A stretch of DNA of 64,000 nt from Nitrospira japonica (GTDB lineage Bacteria > Nitrospirota > Nitrospiria > Nitrospirales > Nitrospiraceae): contig NZ_LT828648.1 of the NCBI RefSeq assembly GCF_900169565.1, positions 2,172,876 through 2,236,875 of the forward strand, written 5' to 3'. Shown here in pieces: positions 7,467-15,296 of this stretch (position 1 is the first letter of the stretch; the number at the start of each line of letters is the position of its first letter). The notes under the pieces are model-generated. The model worked only from the letters and a program-made list of their open reading frames with translations. It had not been told where the DNA came from and did no database searches. Position numbers and translations under genes: made by a program.

Positions 7467-8843
7467 TCAATGAACAGATGACTCACCCTCCTTTGCCGAA
7501 CCAAGCAGTTCCTTTTTCGATGGGATTTGCTTGAGCAGGTCGGCGCGAATCTGATAGATGCCCTGCAATCGGTGCCCCATCGCATAGGCAAGTCCATTGG
7601 ATTGGCTGCCGAGGGAGAGCTTGCCGGCGAGCTTCCCGTCCCGTCCGGTGGCGACGAATTCCGCAGCGGGCGATACGAGACCGTATGGAGCCAGCGGGCC
7701 GGACTGTTTCATCACCCGTTCTTCAGCCGGCACATTGACTACCCGGCTGACGAAGAGGTCTGCGGTCTGCTGATTGACCTTGTCGGCCGGGCGATCCTCC
7801 AACACCCACTCGCCGCTCTGATTGATCAGCACATATTGTTCCGTGGCGGTCTTGACCGACAACATCGCGATGTCGGGTGCGTCCACCCCGAGCAGCCGTT
7901 TGTCCTGCAGATTGAAGAGTTCCTTCGTGAGATCTCTGATCGCCGTGGGATTGATGCGGTAGAGGGGGGCGTCAGACGTCGTCTCGGCGATCGCCTCACC
8001 GCTTGACGGGTCCGGTTGGTACAGCTTGACCGTCTGATCGCCATCGGCGGCGTGGATGGTCACCTTCACTTTCGGTGCATGAAGGGTCTTGGCCAATGTG
8101 TCGCGTTCGGGGCCCGGATCGATGATGCCGAGTGCCTTCAAGTCTTCCAGGCGGAACAGCAGCATGCGGACTTCGTTCAAGTCGGCTTCGGCCTCGATGG
8201 GGTAGCGGATTTTCCATTTTGGTTTTGGCTTTTCATTCACGTTGTACAGCACGATTTCGGTCGTAGGATAGGTGAGACGAATACGGTCGACGTCGCCTTT
8301 GGCTATACGCAAGATATCTTTGCGTCGGAAGGTCATGAGGTTTTTATTGACGAAGTCTTTCGGCGCCATATCGGTTAGCAGCAGGGCATGGTCGGATTCC
8401 CTCAAGACATACAGAGTCGAGGATAGAGGGCCGCTGTCGCCGATGGACAGTGTTTCCTTTGCGGCGCCGGTCGTAATCGTGATCGTCGTCACAGGAGAGT
8501 CGAGCCCGAACGGCGAAAGCGTGGTCGGATTTTCTTCGACGATCCGATGCACGGATCCCGTCACAAGCGCACGGATCAGGCTTTGAACTTCACGTTGGTC
8601 TGCGTCGGTTTGCAGGGGAGAGGTGATCGTCCAGCCTTTCTCGCCGGTCCGCCCGAACACCAGTTCGCTCTGATCAGTCTTGATGGCCAACCCTGTCAGG
8701 GCCTGTTGATCCAGCAATAGGACTTTTCTCTTTTCGACCGTCTGACGTTCTTCGGTTTCCTTGGCCGGAAACTCGACGAGGTACAAGTAGAGGCCAAGAC
8801 CTCCGAGAACGAGGGCCATGAGTAGGGTGGGCCAGTATCTCAT
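7467..8843 (-). CDS. DUF4340 domain protein, partner of GldG-like ABC system
   Basis: This 458-residue protein starts at ATG 8843, just after the GldG-like gene stop. One N-terminal membrane helix (about 5-23, LLMALVLGGLGLYLYLV) anchors a large periplasmic part. That part is made of repeated beta-rich units with the DUF4340 flavour (TGLAIKTDQ, GWTITSPLQTDADQREVQSLI, DSPVTTITIT), seen at least twice in the sequence. DUF4340 genes usually follow gldG-type genes, as here, and are thought to belong to the same exporter. The gene is last in the operon. The substrate is unknown. Confidence 0.85.
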   Translation of the reverse strand: MRYWPTLLMALVLGGLGLYLYLVEFPAKETEERQTVEKRKVLLLDQQALTGLAIKTDQSELVFGRTGEKGWTITSPLQTDADQREVQSLIRALVTGSVHRIVEENPTTLSPFGLDSPVTTITITTGAAKETLSIGDSGPLSSTLYVLRESDHALLLTDMAPKDFVNKNLMTFRRKDILRIAKGDVDRIRLTYPTTEIVLYNVNEKPKPKWKIRYPIEAEADLNEVRMLLFRLEDLKALGIIDPGPERDTLAKTLHAPKVKVTIHAADGDQTVKLYQPDPSSGEAIAETTSDAPLYRINPTAIRDLTKELFNLQDKRLLGVDAPDIAMLSVKTATEQYVLINQSGEWVLEDRPADKVNQQTADLFVSRVVNVPAEERVMKQSGPLAPYGLVSPAAEFVATGRDGKLAGKLSLGSQSNGLAYAMGHRLQGIYQIRADLLKQIPSKKELLGSAKEGESSVH

Positions 8844-8848
8844 GAGGA

Positions 8849-10378
8849 TTAGAGTCGGCGCCGCTTCCGCCACACCGTTAGGCCGATCATGCACAGCAAG
8901 GCAGGAATAAGGATGACTTGCACATAGAGCAGCGTTCGTTCCTGAATCGGATTGGGAATAAAGGGTCTCAGGGCCTGGTCTCTTGGACCGATGGCAAGCA
9001 GTTCTCGATCCTCCGCCAGCCACCCTGTGGTGTGTAGAAGAAAATCACTGTTGCCTGGGAAATTGACGAAGCCGTTTGTTGCAAAGGTGCTGTTACCGAT
9101 GATCACGATTCCTGGTCTTGGCTTGCCTTCAACGGGAGGTGCTTTGGGAGCCAAGGCAGCGGCCATCGGAAGCGGGCCCTTAATGTCTTCCTTTTCATTG
9201 AGACCCACGACCCGGCCCTTCAGATCCGTTTCAGCCCAACTGTTCGGGGAGGTGCGTGCAAGCGGCACGTAGTCCCAGTCCTTTCCCGTCTGCTCGTCAA
9301 AGGTGATATGTCGGGCGAGCGGAAATAGCACGGCCGCATTCAGATCTTGCGTAATTTCATGTTCGGTGAAGGTGCGGACCAGCAAGGCAGTGAGATCGCC
9401 TTGAGCGAGCCGGTCCTGCAGGTCGACAAGCACTCCGGGACCAAGTCCAAGCCCCCATCGGGACAACAAGGGGGACAGATCGGCCTGTGTGTCCGGATCC
9501 ACCATGAGCAGCAGTCGGCCTCCCGCGTCCACGTATGTGCGGATACGGTCCAGCTCATCCGACGTAATCGGCTTACGGGGCCCCGCCAGTGCGAGGATCG
9601 CCGTGCCGTCCGGCACCGAAGGTTGCGATAACAGACTGATTGAGTCGATTTGGTAGCCCTGTCTGATCAGCAGCTCCTTGGCGGAAGAGAAACCTGTTCG
9701 TTCCCGGTCCGTGAGACTGTGTTCTCCGTGGCCTTCCAGGAAAAGAATGCGCTTTTTCTCGTCCCGCGAAACGCGCATGAGCGCGCCGGTCAATTCCGCT
9801 TCCGATGGATTGGTCACGCGGACCGTCTGTGTGCCGCTTTCGAAAATGGCCGTGTCGGTTCTGGTGATCCCATAGGATTGCGCTGCCTTGGGCTGGCGTT
9901 CCGGGTCGATGAATTCGACGGCCAGCTTGGGACTTGCCTGTCGATAACTGTCAAGCCGTTCTTTGTAAGACTGATATCCCGCATCTTTTTCTCTTGTGAA
10001 GACGGTGACCTTTACGTCGCGTGGCAGGCTGCGTAGAACCCGATGGGTCTGAGGCGCAAGCGAAAAGTTCTGATTTTCAGAGAGATCCCACCGAACCGAG
10101 TGGCGGGCCGACAGAAAGTTGATGATCGCCAGAATCGCCACCAGCAAGAGAGTCAGAATCAGGCTGTTGGCCCCGAGCCGCGTGGACCGACGGGACGAAA
10201 AGCTCTTGAGCGATTGAAAATGGACGATGAAGAATGCAACCAGGCAGACCAGCGCCAGCCCTTCTACAACCGTCACGAGCCACAGCTTCTCGGGTGCGAG
10301 GCTGTAGGCGACCAGGCCGGCGACCGCCAGGGCCGTTCCCAATACACCCAGTGGCAGGGTTCTGAGGTTCATCTCCAT
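8849..10378 (-). CDS. GldG-like ABC-system periplasmic/membrane protein
   Basis: From ATG 10378 this is a 509-residue protein. N-terminal membrane helices lie at about 8-27, 33-52 and 73-90. A large extracytoplasmic domain follows, typical of the GldG/ABC-type uncharacterised transport family (SARHSVRWDLSENQNFSLAP, ILFLEGHGEHSL, LLLMVDPDTQADLSPLL). One final membrane helix precedes a basic tail (VWRKRRRL). A second ATG at 10372 overlaps the upstream stop as ATGA and is equally possible. GldG domains are related to dimeric Rossmann-like GIFT domains. It is third in the four-gene exporter operon. Confidence 0.86.
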   Translation of the reverse strand: MEMNLRTLPLGVLGTALAVAGLVAYSLAPEKLWLVTVVEGLALVCLVAFFIVHFQSLKSFSSRRSTRLGANSLILTLLLVAILAIINFLSARHSVRWDLSENQNFSLAPQTHRVLRSLPRDVKVTVFTREKDAGYQSYKERLDSYRQASPKLAVEFIDPERQPKAAQSYGITRTDTAIFESGTQTVRVTNPSEAELTGALMRVSRDEKKRILFLEGHGEHSLTDRERTGFSSAKELLIRQGYQIDSISLLSQPSVPDGTAILALAGPRKPITSDELDRIRTYVDAGGRLLLMVDPDTQADLSPLLSRWGLGLGPGVLVDLQDRLAQGDLTALLVRTFTEHEITQDLNAAVLFPLARHITFDEQTGKDWDYVPLARTSPNSWAETDLKGRVVGLNEKEDIKGPLPMAAALAPKAPPVEGKPRPGIVIIGNSTFATNGFVNFPGNSDFLLHTTGWLAEDRELLAIGPRDQALRPFIPNPIQERTLLYVQVILIPALLCMIGLTVWRKRRRL

Positions 10379-11139
10379 CTGGTGGAATCGACGACGCGAT
10401 GAGTAAGAAACAACAATAGAATGATCGCGGTGGCAAAGTAGACGAGGTCCTTCGTGTCCACGAGACCGCGCACCAGGTGGTCGTAGTGCTCCATGAACGA
10501 GACGTAGGAAATGATCTGACCTGCCGTGGTATCGCCCAGCAGGGAGCCCATACCGGCGAGGAGCCACAGGAGCAGTAAGAGACCGAAACTGACGAACGCC
10601 GCGACGATCTGATTCTCGGTCAGCGCAGACGCGAGGAGCCCCACGCTGAGAAACAATGCGCCGAGTAACGCCAACCCCAGATAGCCGGTCAACACGGGGT
10701 GCCAGTCGAAATCGCTGAAGAGCGACAGGGTCAGCGGGATGAGGCTTGTCCATGCGAGCAAGCCCAGGAAAACCAGGAATACGCTTACGAACTTCCCGGC
10801 GACGATCTCGTTCAGTCCGGCGGGGGAGGTCATCAGGAACTCAAAGGTCCGAAGCTTCCGCTCTTCCGCGAAGAGTCGCATGGTGAGGATTGGCAGAATG
10901 ATCAGGAGAACGAATCGCACGCTTGCAAAGAGATTGCGGAAGATGAGGTCGTTGAGGTTGATCTGCGCCTGGCCGCCCTGGATCTGCATCAACTGGATCG
11001 CTTGGGCGCCTGCGAACACGATGTACAGATAGGCCAGCAGTCCGACGATGAGCAGGAACACCGCTCCGACGACATAGACGACCGGCGACACGAAATACGA
11101 GCGTAGCTCTTTGGCAACGATGGCGCCGACCGGCGTCAT
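10369..11139 (-). CDS. ABC transporter permease (GldF/ABC-2 type)
   Basis: This 256-residue integral membrane protein has about six hydrophobic spans: near 20-40, 75-92, 118-138, 145-175, 180-200 and 232-250. It carries the ABC-2 signature region AEERKLRTFEFLMTSP, in which a conserved Glu-Arg/Thr segment precedes the second span. It should form the channel for the ATPase encoded immediately upstream, with which it overlaps by 4 bases. GldF-type permeases act with GldA and GldG. Whether this exporter serves gliding, envelope assembly or something else cannot be read from the sequence. Confidence 0.9.
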   Translation of the reverse strand: MTPVGAIVAKELRSYFVSPVVYVVGAVFLLIVGLLAYLYIVFAGAQAIQLMQIQGGQAQINLNDLIFRNLFASVRFVLLIILPILTMRLFAEERKLRTFEFLMTSPAGLNEIVAGKFVSVFLVFLGLLAWTSLIPLTLSLFSDFDWHPVLTGYLGLALLGALFLSVGLLASALTENQIVAAFVSFGLLLLLWLLAGMGSLLGDTTAGQIISYVSFMEHYDHLVRGLVDTKDLVYFATAIILLLFLTHRVVDSTRWR

Positions 11140-12134
11140 GATGAGGTCTCCGCGCGTTCCATGGGTTCGAGTTCCGTCTGGCCGGATCCTTGCCCCGGTT
11201 CGCCCATGCTTTCCTCGTGGCGCGTGAGACGGAGAAAGACGTCTTCCAACGTCATGGAAACCGGCTTGAGTTCAACAAGGCCCCAGCCGCTGTTCACGGC
11301 AAGACGGCCGACGTCTTCTCGAATGTCGTGACCCAGTTCGGATTCCAGAAGGAAGCCGCCCCCTTCACCGCCGGCAAGGACATGTTGCACGCCGGGGATC
11401 TCCTTGAACCGGGCTTCGACGTCGCCTGGCGGCCGCTTGAGCACCACTGAGATTTTTTCCGAGTTGCGCAAGCGGGCGGAGAGTTGATCGGGTGTGTCTT
11501 CGGCGACGATACGTCCGGCGCTGATGATCACCACGCGCTGACAGACGGCGGTCGCTTCAGGAAGAATATGCGTGCTGAGGATGACCGAGTGTGATCCCGC
11601 CAGGCTTCTGATCAATTCCCGTATCTCAATGATTTGCTTTGGGTCCAACCCCACTGTCGGCTCATCAAGAATCAACACGGGCGGATCGTGAACCAGGGCT
11701 TGAGCCAGTCCCACGCGCTGCCGATAGCCCCGAGAAAGATTGCCGATCAATCGATGCCGGACCGGCCCCAATCCCAACCGCTCTACTTCGCGGTTGATTG
11801 CCGCGGTGAGAGTGTTGCTCGTCAGGCCGCGGAGTTGCCCAACGAATCGAAGGTACTCATCGACCGTTAACTCTTGATAGACGGGCGGGGTTTCCGGCAA
11901 ATAGCCAATCCGCCGTTTCACTTCCAACGGTTGATCCTGACAGTCGTAGCCTGCGATCCGTGCCGATCCTTCCGTGGCCGGAAGGAAGCAGGTAAGGATC
12001 CGCATGGTCGTCGTCTTGCCGGCTCCATTGGGGCCCAGAAAGGCGAGCACCTCTCCTTTGGCGACGGAGAAGGTCACTCGGTCAATGGCGGTATGCTGTC
12101 CGTATCGCTTGGTGACTTGCTGAACGTCAATCAT
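11136..12134 (-). CDS. ABC transporter ATP-binding protein (GldA-like)
   Basis: This 332-residue ATPase has Walker [10 protein letters not shown] (34-42), a Q-loop around GYLPETPPVY, the signature LSRGYRQRVGLAQAL, Walker B LILDEPTVGLDP and a switch His in ILSTHILPEA. A C-terminal extension past ~215 carries a small regulatory domain, as in bacitracin/GldA-type exporters, then an acidic tail. It is the first gene of the four-gene minus-strand exporter operon and has a good promoter upstream (12229-12257). The substrate is unknown. Confidence 0.94.
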   Translation of the reverse strand: MIDVQQVTKRYGQHTAIDRVTFSVAKGEVLAFLGPNGAGKTTTMRILTCFLPATEGSARIAGYDCQDQPLEVKRRIGYLPETPPVYQELTVDEYLRFVGQLRGLTSNTLTAAINREVERLGLGPVRHRLIGNLSRGYRQRVGLAQALVHDPPVLILDEPTVGLDPKQIIEIRELIRSLAGSHSVILSTHILPEATAVCQRVVIISAGRIVAEDTPDQLSARLRNSEKISVVLKRPPGDVEARFKEIPGVQHVLAGGEGGGFLLESELGHDIREDVGRLAVNSGWGLVELKPVSMTLEDVFLRLTRHEESMGEPGQGSGQTELEPMERAETSS

Positions 12135-12228
12135 CTGTCGTCGCTGGTGTGCTGTCGGCTGAACGGAAATCGTCGAGGTCTATACAGGCGGGCTACTCAT
12201 CACCGTTGGTCCATGTAAAAGACAGGGC

Positions 12229-12257
12229 ATCTTACTCATCGGACAGAGGGCAGTCAA
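12229..12257 (-). promoter_or_regulatory. candidate sigma-70 promoter of the ABC exporter operon
   Basis: On the minus strand TTGACT (12252-12257) and TAAGAT (12229-12234) are 17 bases apart. The implied transcript has a leader of roughly 90 bases before ATG 12134. Confidence 0.5.
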
Positions 12258-12316
12258 TATCGTTGCGCGAGATGTAAGTTAGCCATTGGGAGGACTCCGG
12301 CAGTATAGACGGCAGC

Positions 12317-12345
12317 TTTACACGCGCCGAGCATCCTGTTAGAGT
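12317..12345 (+). promoter_or_regulatory. candidate sigma-70 promoter for the 12373 gene
   Basis: TTTACA (12317-12322) and TAGAGT (12340-12345) have a 17-base spacer and end 27 bases before the ATG. It is divergent from the exporter promoter 60 bases away. Confidence 0.4.
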
Positions 12346-12372
12346 CCACCACACTCCGAACGACTTCCGGCA

Positions 12373-12729
12373 ATGAGAGACAGAATCGTCACGCCGACTT
12401 GGCGTTGGGTTTCCACAGCGGTGATGGCGATTTCGATTGGGTTGCTGTGCGTCCCCCTCGTTCAGGCCGCTCAGGGTCGCACGTACAAGGTACAAGGGAT
12501 TGTCATTGGGGTGACCTCGAATCAGTCTCCGCAACTGATTGTCGTCAATACCCCGATCACTCCCAAGAATTTCATGACCGTCGGCGCCACCGTTACGGCT
12601 CAGACCAAGATTCTACGGGGGCAGAAAAAGGTTCCGCTCCATAGTATTCGGGTAGGCGAGAGCGTCTGGCTCACGTATATAAAGAGTCCCGAAGGCCTGC
12701 TCGCCAGGATGATCCAAGCCAAGGGCTGA
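12373..12729 (+). CDS. exported small beta-rich protein
   Basis: This 118-residue protein has a basic start, a hydrophobic segment (about 14-30) and a likely signal peptidase site after VQAA. The mature ~85 residues alternate short strands (YKVQGIVIGVT, QLIVVNT, TVTAQTKIL, GESVWLTYIK). The resemblance is to small OB-like periplasmic domains, such as the DUF5666 type; this is tentative. It stands alone on the plus strand behind its own candidate promoter. Function unknown. Confidence 0.72.
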   Translation: MRDRIVTPTWRWVSTAVMAISIGLLCVPLVQAAQGRTYKVQGIVIGVTSNQSPQLIVVNTPITPKNFMTVGATVTAQTKILRGQKKVPLHSIRVGESVWLTYIKSPEGLLARMIQAKG

Positions 12730-12886
12730 TGAGTTCCTGGGCGGGAGCCAATGCGGCCTTTGGGATGACGGGGGAGTCTGGGCGCATCCCCGCACATGTG
12801 ATGCTATGTGATTAATCCCGGCTCCAGCCGAACGTAGGGGGCGGGGACTACGCTGTCGGTATTGTTGAACGGCAGCGCTGGCTTTA

Positions 12887-12922
12887 GGTTGAACCGTGAG
12901 AGTCAAAGCCATCGGTTCAACC
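12887..12922 (+). promoter_or_regulatory. 10-bp inverted repeat in the rlpA leader
   Basis: GGTTGAACCG (12887-12896) and CGGTTCAACC (12913-12922) are exact inverse complements with a 16-base loop. The hairpin ends 16 bases before the rlpA ATG and just upstream of its ribosome-binding site. It could be a regulator-binding palindrome or an RNA hairpin. There is no T-tract, so a terminator is unlikely. Confidence 0.5.
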
Positions 12923-12938
12923 GGATAGAGGTGACGAC

Positions 12939-13574
12939 ATGACCGTTCATGCAACGCCATCACCGTGTACTGCCGCTCTGGCCGTCGCTCTGGGCGCTTG
13001 GTGCCTCGTGGGCGGCTGTTCTTGGATTCCGAAGGGTGATTCCCAATTCGACGCCGGTATCAAGGATCGCGGCATCGCCTCATGGTATGGCGAACCGTTC
13101 CATGGCAGGCAGGCCGCAGACGGGACCATTTATGATATGGAAGGGTTGACCGCCGCTCATCGCACGATGCCCCTGGGGAGCGTGGTCCGTGTGACCAATC
13201 TGACCAATGGTAAGTATGTCTATGTTCGGATCACGGATCGCGGTCCCTATGTCAACGGCCGAATCTTGGATCTTTCACATGCCGCAGCGGTGCGAGTGGG
13301 CATGGTAAAGGGGGGGCTGTCGCTGGTCCAGGTTGAAATCGTCGGAGAGCGGCGGCCGGATGCGCTGCTCTCCTCCGATGCGGTCGCGGCATTGTCCCTT
13401 GCCAGGATCGTCAGGGCCGATTCGACGGCACAGCCCGACGGCGTCGCGCTCGGCGCTCCTCATCGGCCCCGTCCCGGCGATTTGTGGACTCGGCGAAGAA
13501 ACCTGAGCGTTCCGGCGACATTGGCGGCAGATCATACGGCGCATGTCCAGCTTGCCGCGCTTGTTCTCGACTAA
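12939..13574 (+). CDS. rlpA: RlpA-family septal ring lipoprotein
   Basis: This 211-residue lipoprotein has signal lipobox VGGC (Cys27). The double-psi beta-barrel domain follows (about 43-140), with the RlpA landmarks GIASWYGEPFHGRQAADG, AAHRTMPLGS, VRVTNLTNGK, ITDRGPYVNGRILDLS and a final GLSLVQVEI strand. The family cuts glycan strands lacking stem peptides or binds at the septum. Here there is no C-terminal SPOR domain, only a variable tail, so it is a short form. The GAGGTGA ribosome-binding site is well placed before ATG 12939. Confidence 0.93.
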   Translation: MTVHATPSPCTAALAVALGAWCLVGGCSWIPKGDSQFDAGIKDRGIASWYGEPFHGRQAADGTIYDMEGLTAAHRTMPLGSVVRVTNLTNGKYVYVRITDRGPYVNGRILDLSHAAAVRVGMVKGGLSLVQVEIVGERRPDALLSSDAVAALSLARIVRADSTAQPDGVALGAPHRPRPGDLWTRRRNLSVPATLAADHTAHVQLAALVLD

Positions 13575-13598
13575 TCCGGTACGGTCTCCCGGCTCCCG

Positions 13599-13628
13599 TT
13601 GACAGCGCCTAAAGCGGTCCACTAGACT
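13599..13628 (+). promoter_or_regulatory. candidate sigma-70 promoter for the 13732-14799 gene pair
   Basis: TTGACA (13599-13604) is followed after 18 bases by TAGACT (13623-13628). It lies about 100 bases before the first ATG of the pair. Confidence 0.4.
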
Positions 13629-13731
13629 GCGGCGGATGTGCTTGATGCGGGGGCTCGGGACGTTTCAAATTCCCCCGGCTCAATTTCTTCGAGAATGATC
13701 CAGAGAACTTGACGGAAGGCGGAGGTTTGTC

Positions 13732-13947
13732 ATGGCGAAAAAGGGGACGGAATCGGACGAATCGCGGCTCAAGAAAAAAGTCGCCACGAAGTTGAGCGGC
13801 CACGAGAATCCCGAAGGTGATGCGGCACTCCGCGCGCTTCGGAAACGGCTGAAGCGCGAACAGCGGAAGCGGCGCGCGCTGGCCCTGAGGAAGAAGCATG
13901 CCGGGGCGAACAAACCGGCAGCCGAGGGAGCTCCGGCGGCAGGATAG
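13732..13947 (+). CDS. small basic hypothetical protein
   Basis: This 71-residue protein is very rich in Lys and Arg, with a central helix (ALRALRKRLKREQRKRRALALRKK, positions ~31-54) and an Ala/Pro tail. A good GGAGG ribosome-binding site precedes ATG 13732. The charge pattern suggests nucleic-acid or ribosome binding, but no family is recognised. It starts 33 bases before the HEAT-repeat gene and is probably co-transcribed with it. Confidence 0.6.
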   Translation: MAKKGTESDESRLKKKVATKLSGHENPEGDAALRALRKRLKREQRKRRALALRKKHAGANKPAAEGAPAAG

Positions 13948-13980
13948 CCGGCATTCAGCCACCGCGTAAGGAAGCGATCC

Positions 13981-14799
13981 ATGGAACAATCGGAAACACA
14001 CGACCAAGACCTACACAAAGAAGCCGGTTCTGACGCCGCCTCCGACGAACTCACCGACCAGGTGGCGGCCGAATTGACGGGCGAGACGGCTGTGGCTGAG
14101 ACGACGGATGAACAGCCTGAGGCCGTGCTGCTCGAAGAGGAGAAGCCGAAGGACGAGATCGACATACAAATCGATCTGCTCAAGGATCCTGACTGGGTTG
14201 TTCGACGCGAAGCAGCCATTACTCTTGGGGAAATGGCCGATGAGCGGTGCGTAGAACCGTTGTGCCAGGCGCTGCGGGACGGCGACTGGCAGGTTAGGGA
14301 AGTCGCTGTGGATGGTCTCGGTCAGATCGGCTCTCCCGCCGTAGAATTGCTGCTCAAGCTGCTTCGTGATTGGGACGTTCGCAAGTACGCGATCGGCGCA
14401 TTGGGAAAGATCCGTGATGAACGAGTTCTCGACCCGCTCATGCTCCAGCTGCGGAACGACGAATTCAAGGACGATGCGACTAATGCCTTGGTCGAGTTGG
14501 GCGCCCCGGCCTTGTCGCGCCTGATTGTGGCATTGAAGGACAAGGATGAGTTGGTCCGAAAGCAGGCCGTGCTGGCTCTCGGCCGCATCAAGCATACCGA
14601 TGCCATCGATCCGCTGATTGACATGCTGGCTGATAAGGACTGGTTTACGCGTCTGACGGCCGCTGCTGCGTTGGAAGCGATCGGAGACGATCGTGGACGC
14701 GAGGCCATCAAGCCGTTGACGAAAGATTCGGATATGGTGGTGAGGATGCGGGCCGAGCGAATTTTGGCGAAGTGGAAAAAACAGCCGGCCAACGCCTGA
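13981..14799 (+). CDS. HEAT-repeat protein (PBS-lyase type)
   Basis: This 272-residue soluble protein has an acidic, disordered-looking N-terminus (1-60) followed by about six HEAT repeats of ~31 residues. Their periodic [17 protein letters not shown]-like starts ([63 protein letters not shown]) are clear. This alpha-solenoid is normally a protein-binding scaffold. No catalytic lyase residues can be inferred. The gene converges with another HEAT protein operon on the minus strand. Confidence 0.9.
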   Translation: MEQSETHDQDLHKEAGSDAASDELTDQVAAELTGETAVAETTDEQPEAVLLEEEKPKDEIDIQIDLLKDPDWVVRREAAITLGEMADERCVEPLCQALRDGDWQVREVAVDGLGQIGSPAVELLLKLLRDWDVRKYAIGALGKIRDERVLDPLMLQLRNDEFKDDATNALVELGAPALSRLIVALKDKDELVRKQAVLALGRIKHTDAIDPLIDMLADKDWFTRLTAAAALEAIGDDRGREAIKPLTKDSDMVVRMRAERILAKWKKQPANA

Positions 14800-14838
14800 G
14801 CGGCTTCCCGCCTGACGTTGTGCGCGCGGAGTCGTTCT

Positions 14839-15294
14839 CTACTTGTCGAGTTGCCGGTCGATTTCCTTTTGAACGTCGTTGAGTTTCTTCATCGGAACCG
14901 GTTTTCCCATCGATAGTTCCAGCCGCAATTCCTGCAATGTGCCAATGATGGACCGCACGGCCTGAGTCGAGCCATCTTGGCGCGCTCCCTTGATAGCCGC
15001 TTCCAGACCGGCCACGCCGTCCGCCAGTTGCTTCGCCGCTTCCCCGAAATTTTTGTCCAGCACCTCTGAGCGAGCTTGAACGATTTTTGATTTGGTTTCG
15101 AGCAGGGCTTGCCGCCTGCGGAGATCCTGTTCGATTCCCATCGTGGTATCCATGACGTTTCGAGAGACTTCCCGTATCGATTTCGGTAACCCAGCCACTG
15201 TTTGCTCCAGAGTTCCGGTCGGCCGCTGTCCGAAATAGAATCCCGCTGCAAACGACCCCGTAATCAGGACGAGCACTCCGATGAATTTCCACAT
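14839..15294 (-). CDS. membrane-anchored hypothetical protein
   Basis: This 151-residue protein starts with a single hydrophobic helix (about 3-22, FIGVLVLITGSFAAGFYFG), acting as an uncleaved anchor. The remaining ~125 residues are helical and rich in Glu/Lys/Gln, probably coiled coil. It begins 2 bases after the stop of the exported HEAT protein, so the two are translated together. The pairing suggests a common envelope role, which is inference. No family recognised. Confidence 0.7.
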   Translation of the reverse strand: MWKFIGVLVLITGSFAAGFYFGQRPTGTLEQTVAGLPKSIREVSRNVMDTTMGIEQDLRRRQALLETKSKIVQARSEVLDKNFGEAAKQLADGVAGLEAAIKGARQDGSTQAVRSIIGTLQELRLELSMGKPVPMKKLNDVQKEIDRQLDK

Positions 15295-15296
15295 GC

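Noticed and set aside
13621-13731. Small gene between rlpA and the basic protein
   Set aside because: No start with ribosome-binding site and open frame fits; the region is better explained as promoter and leader.
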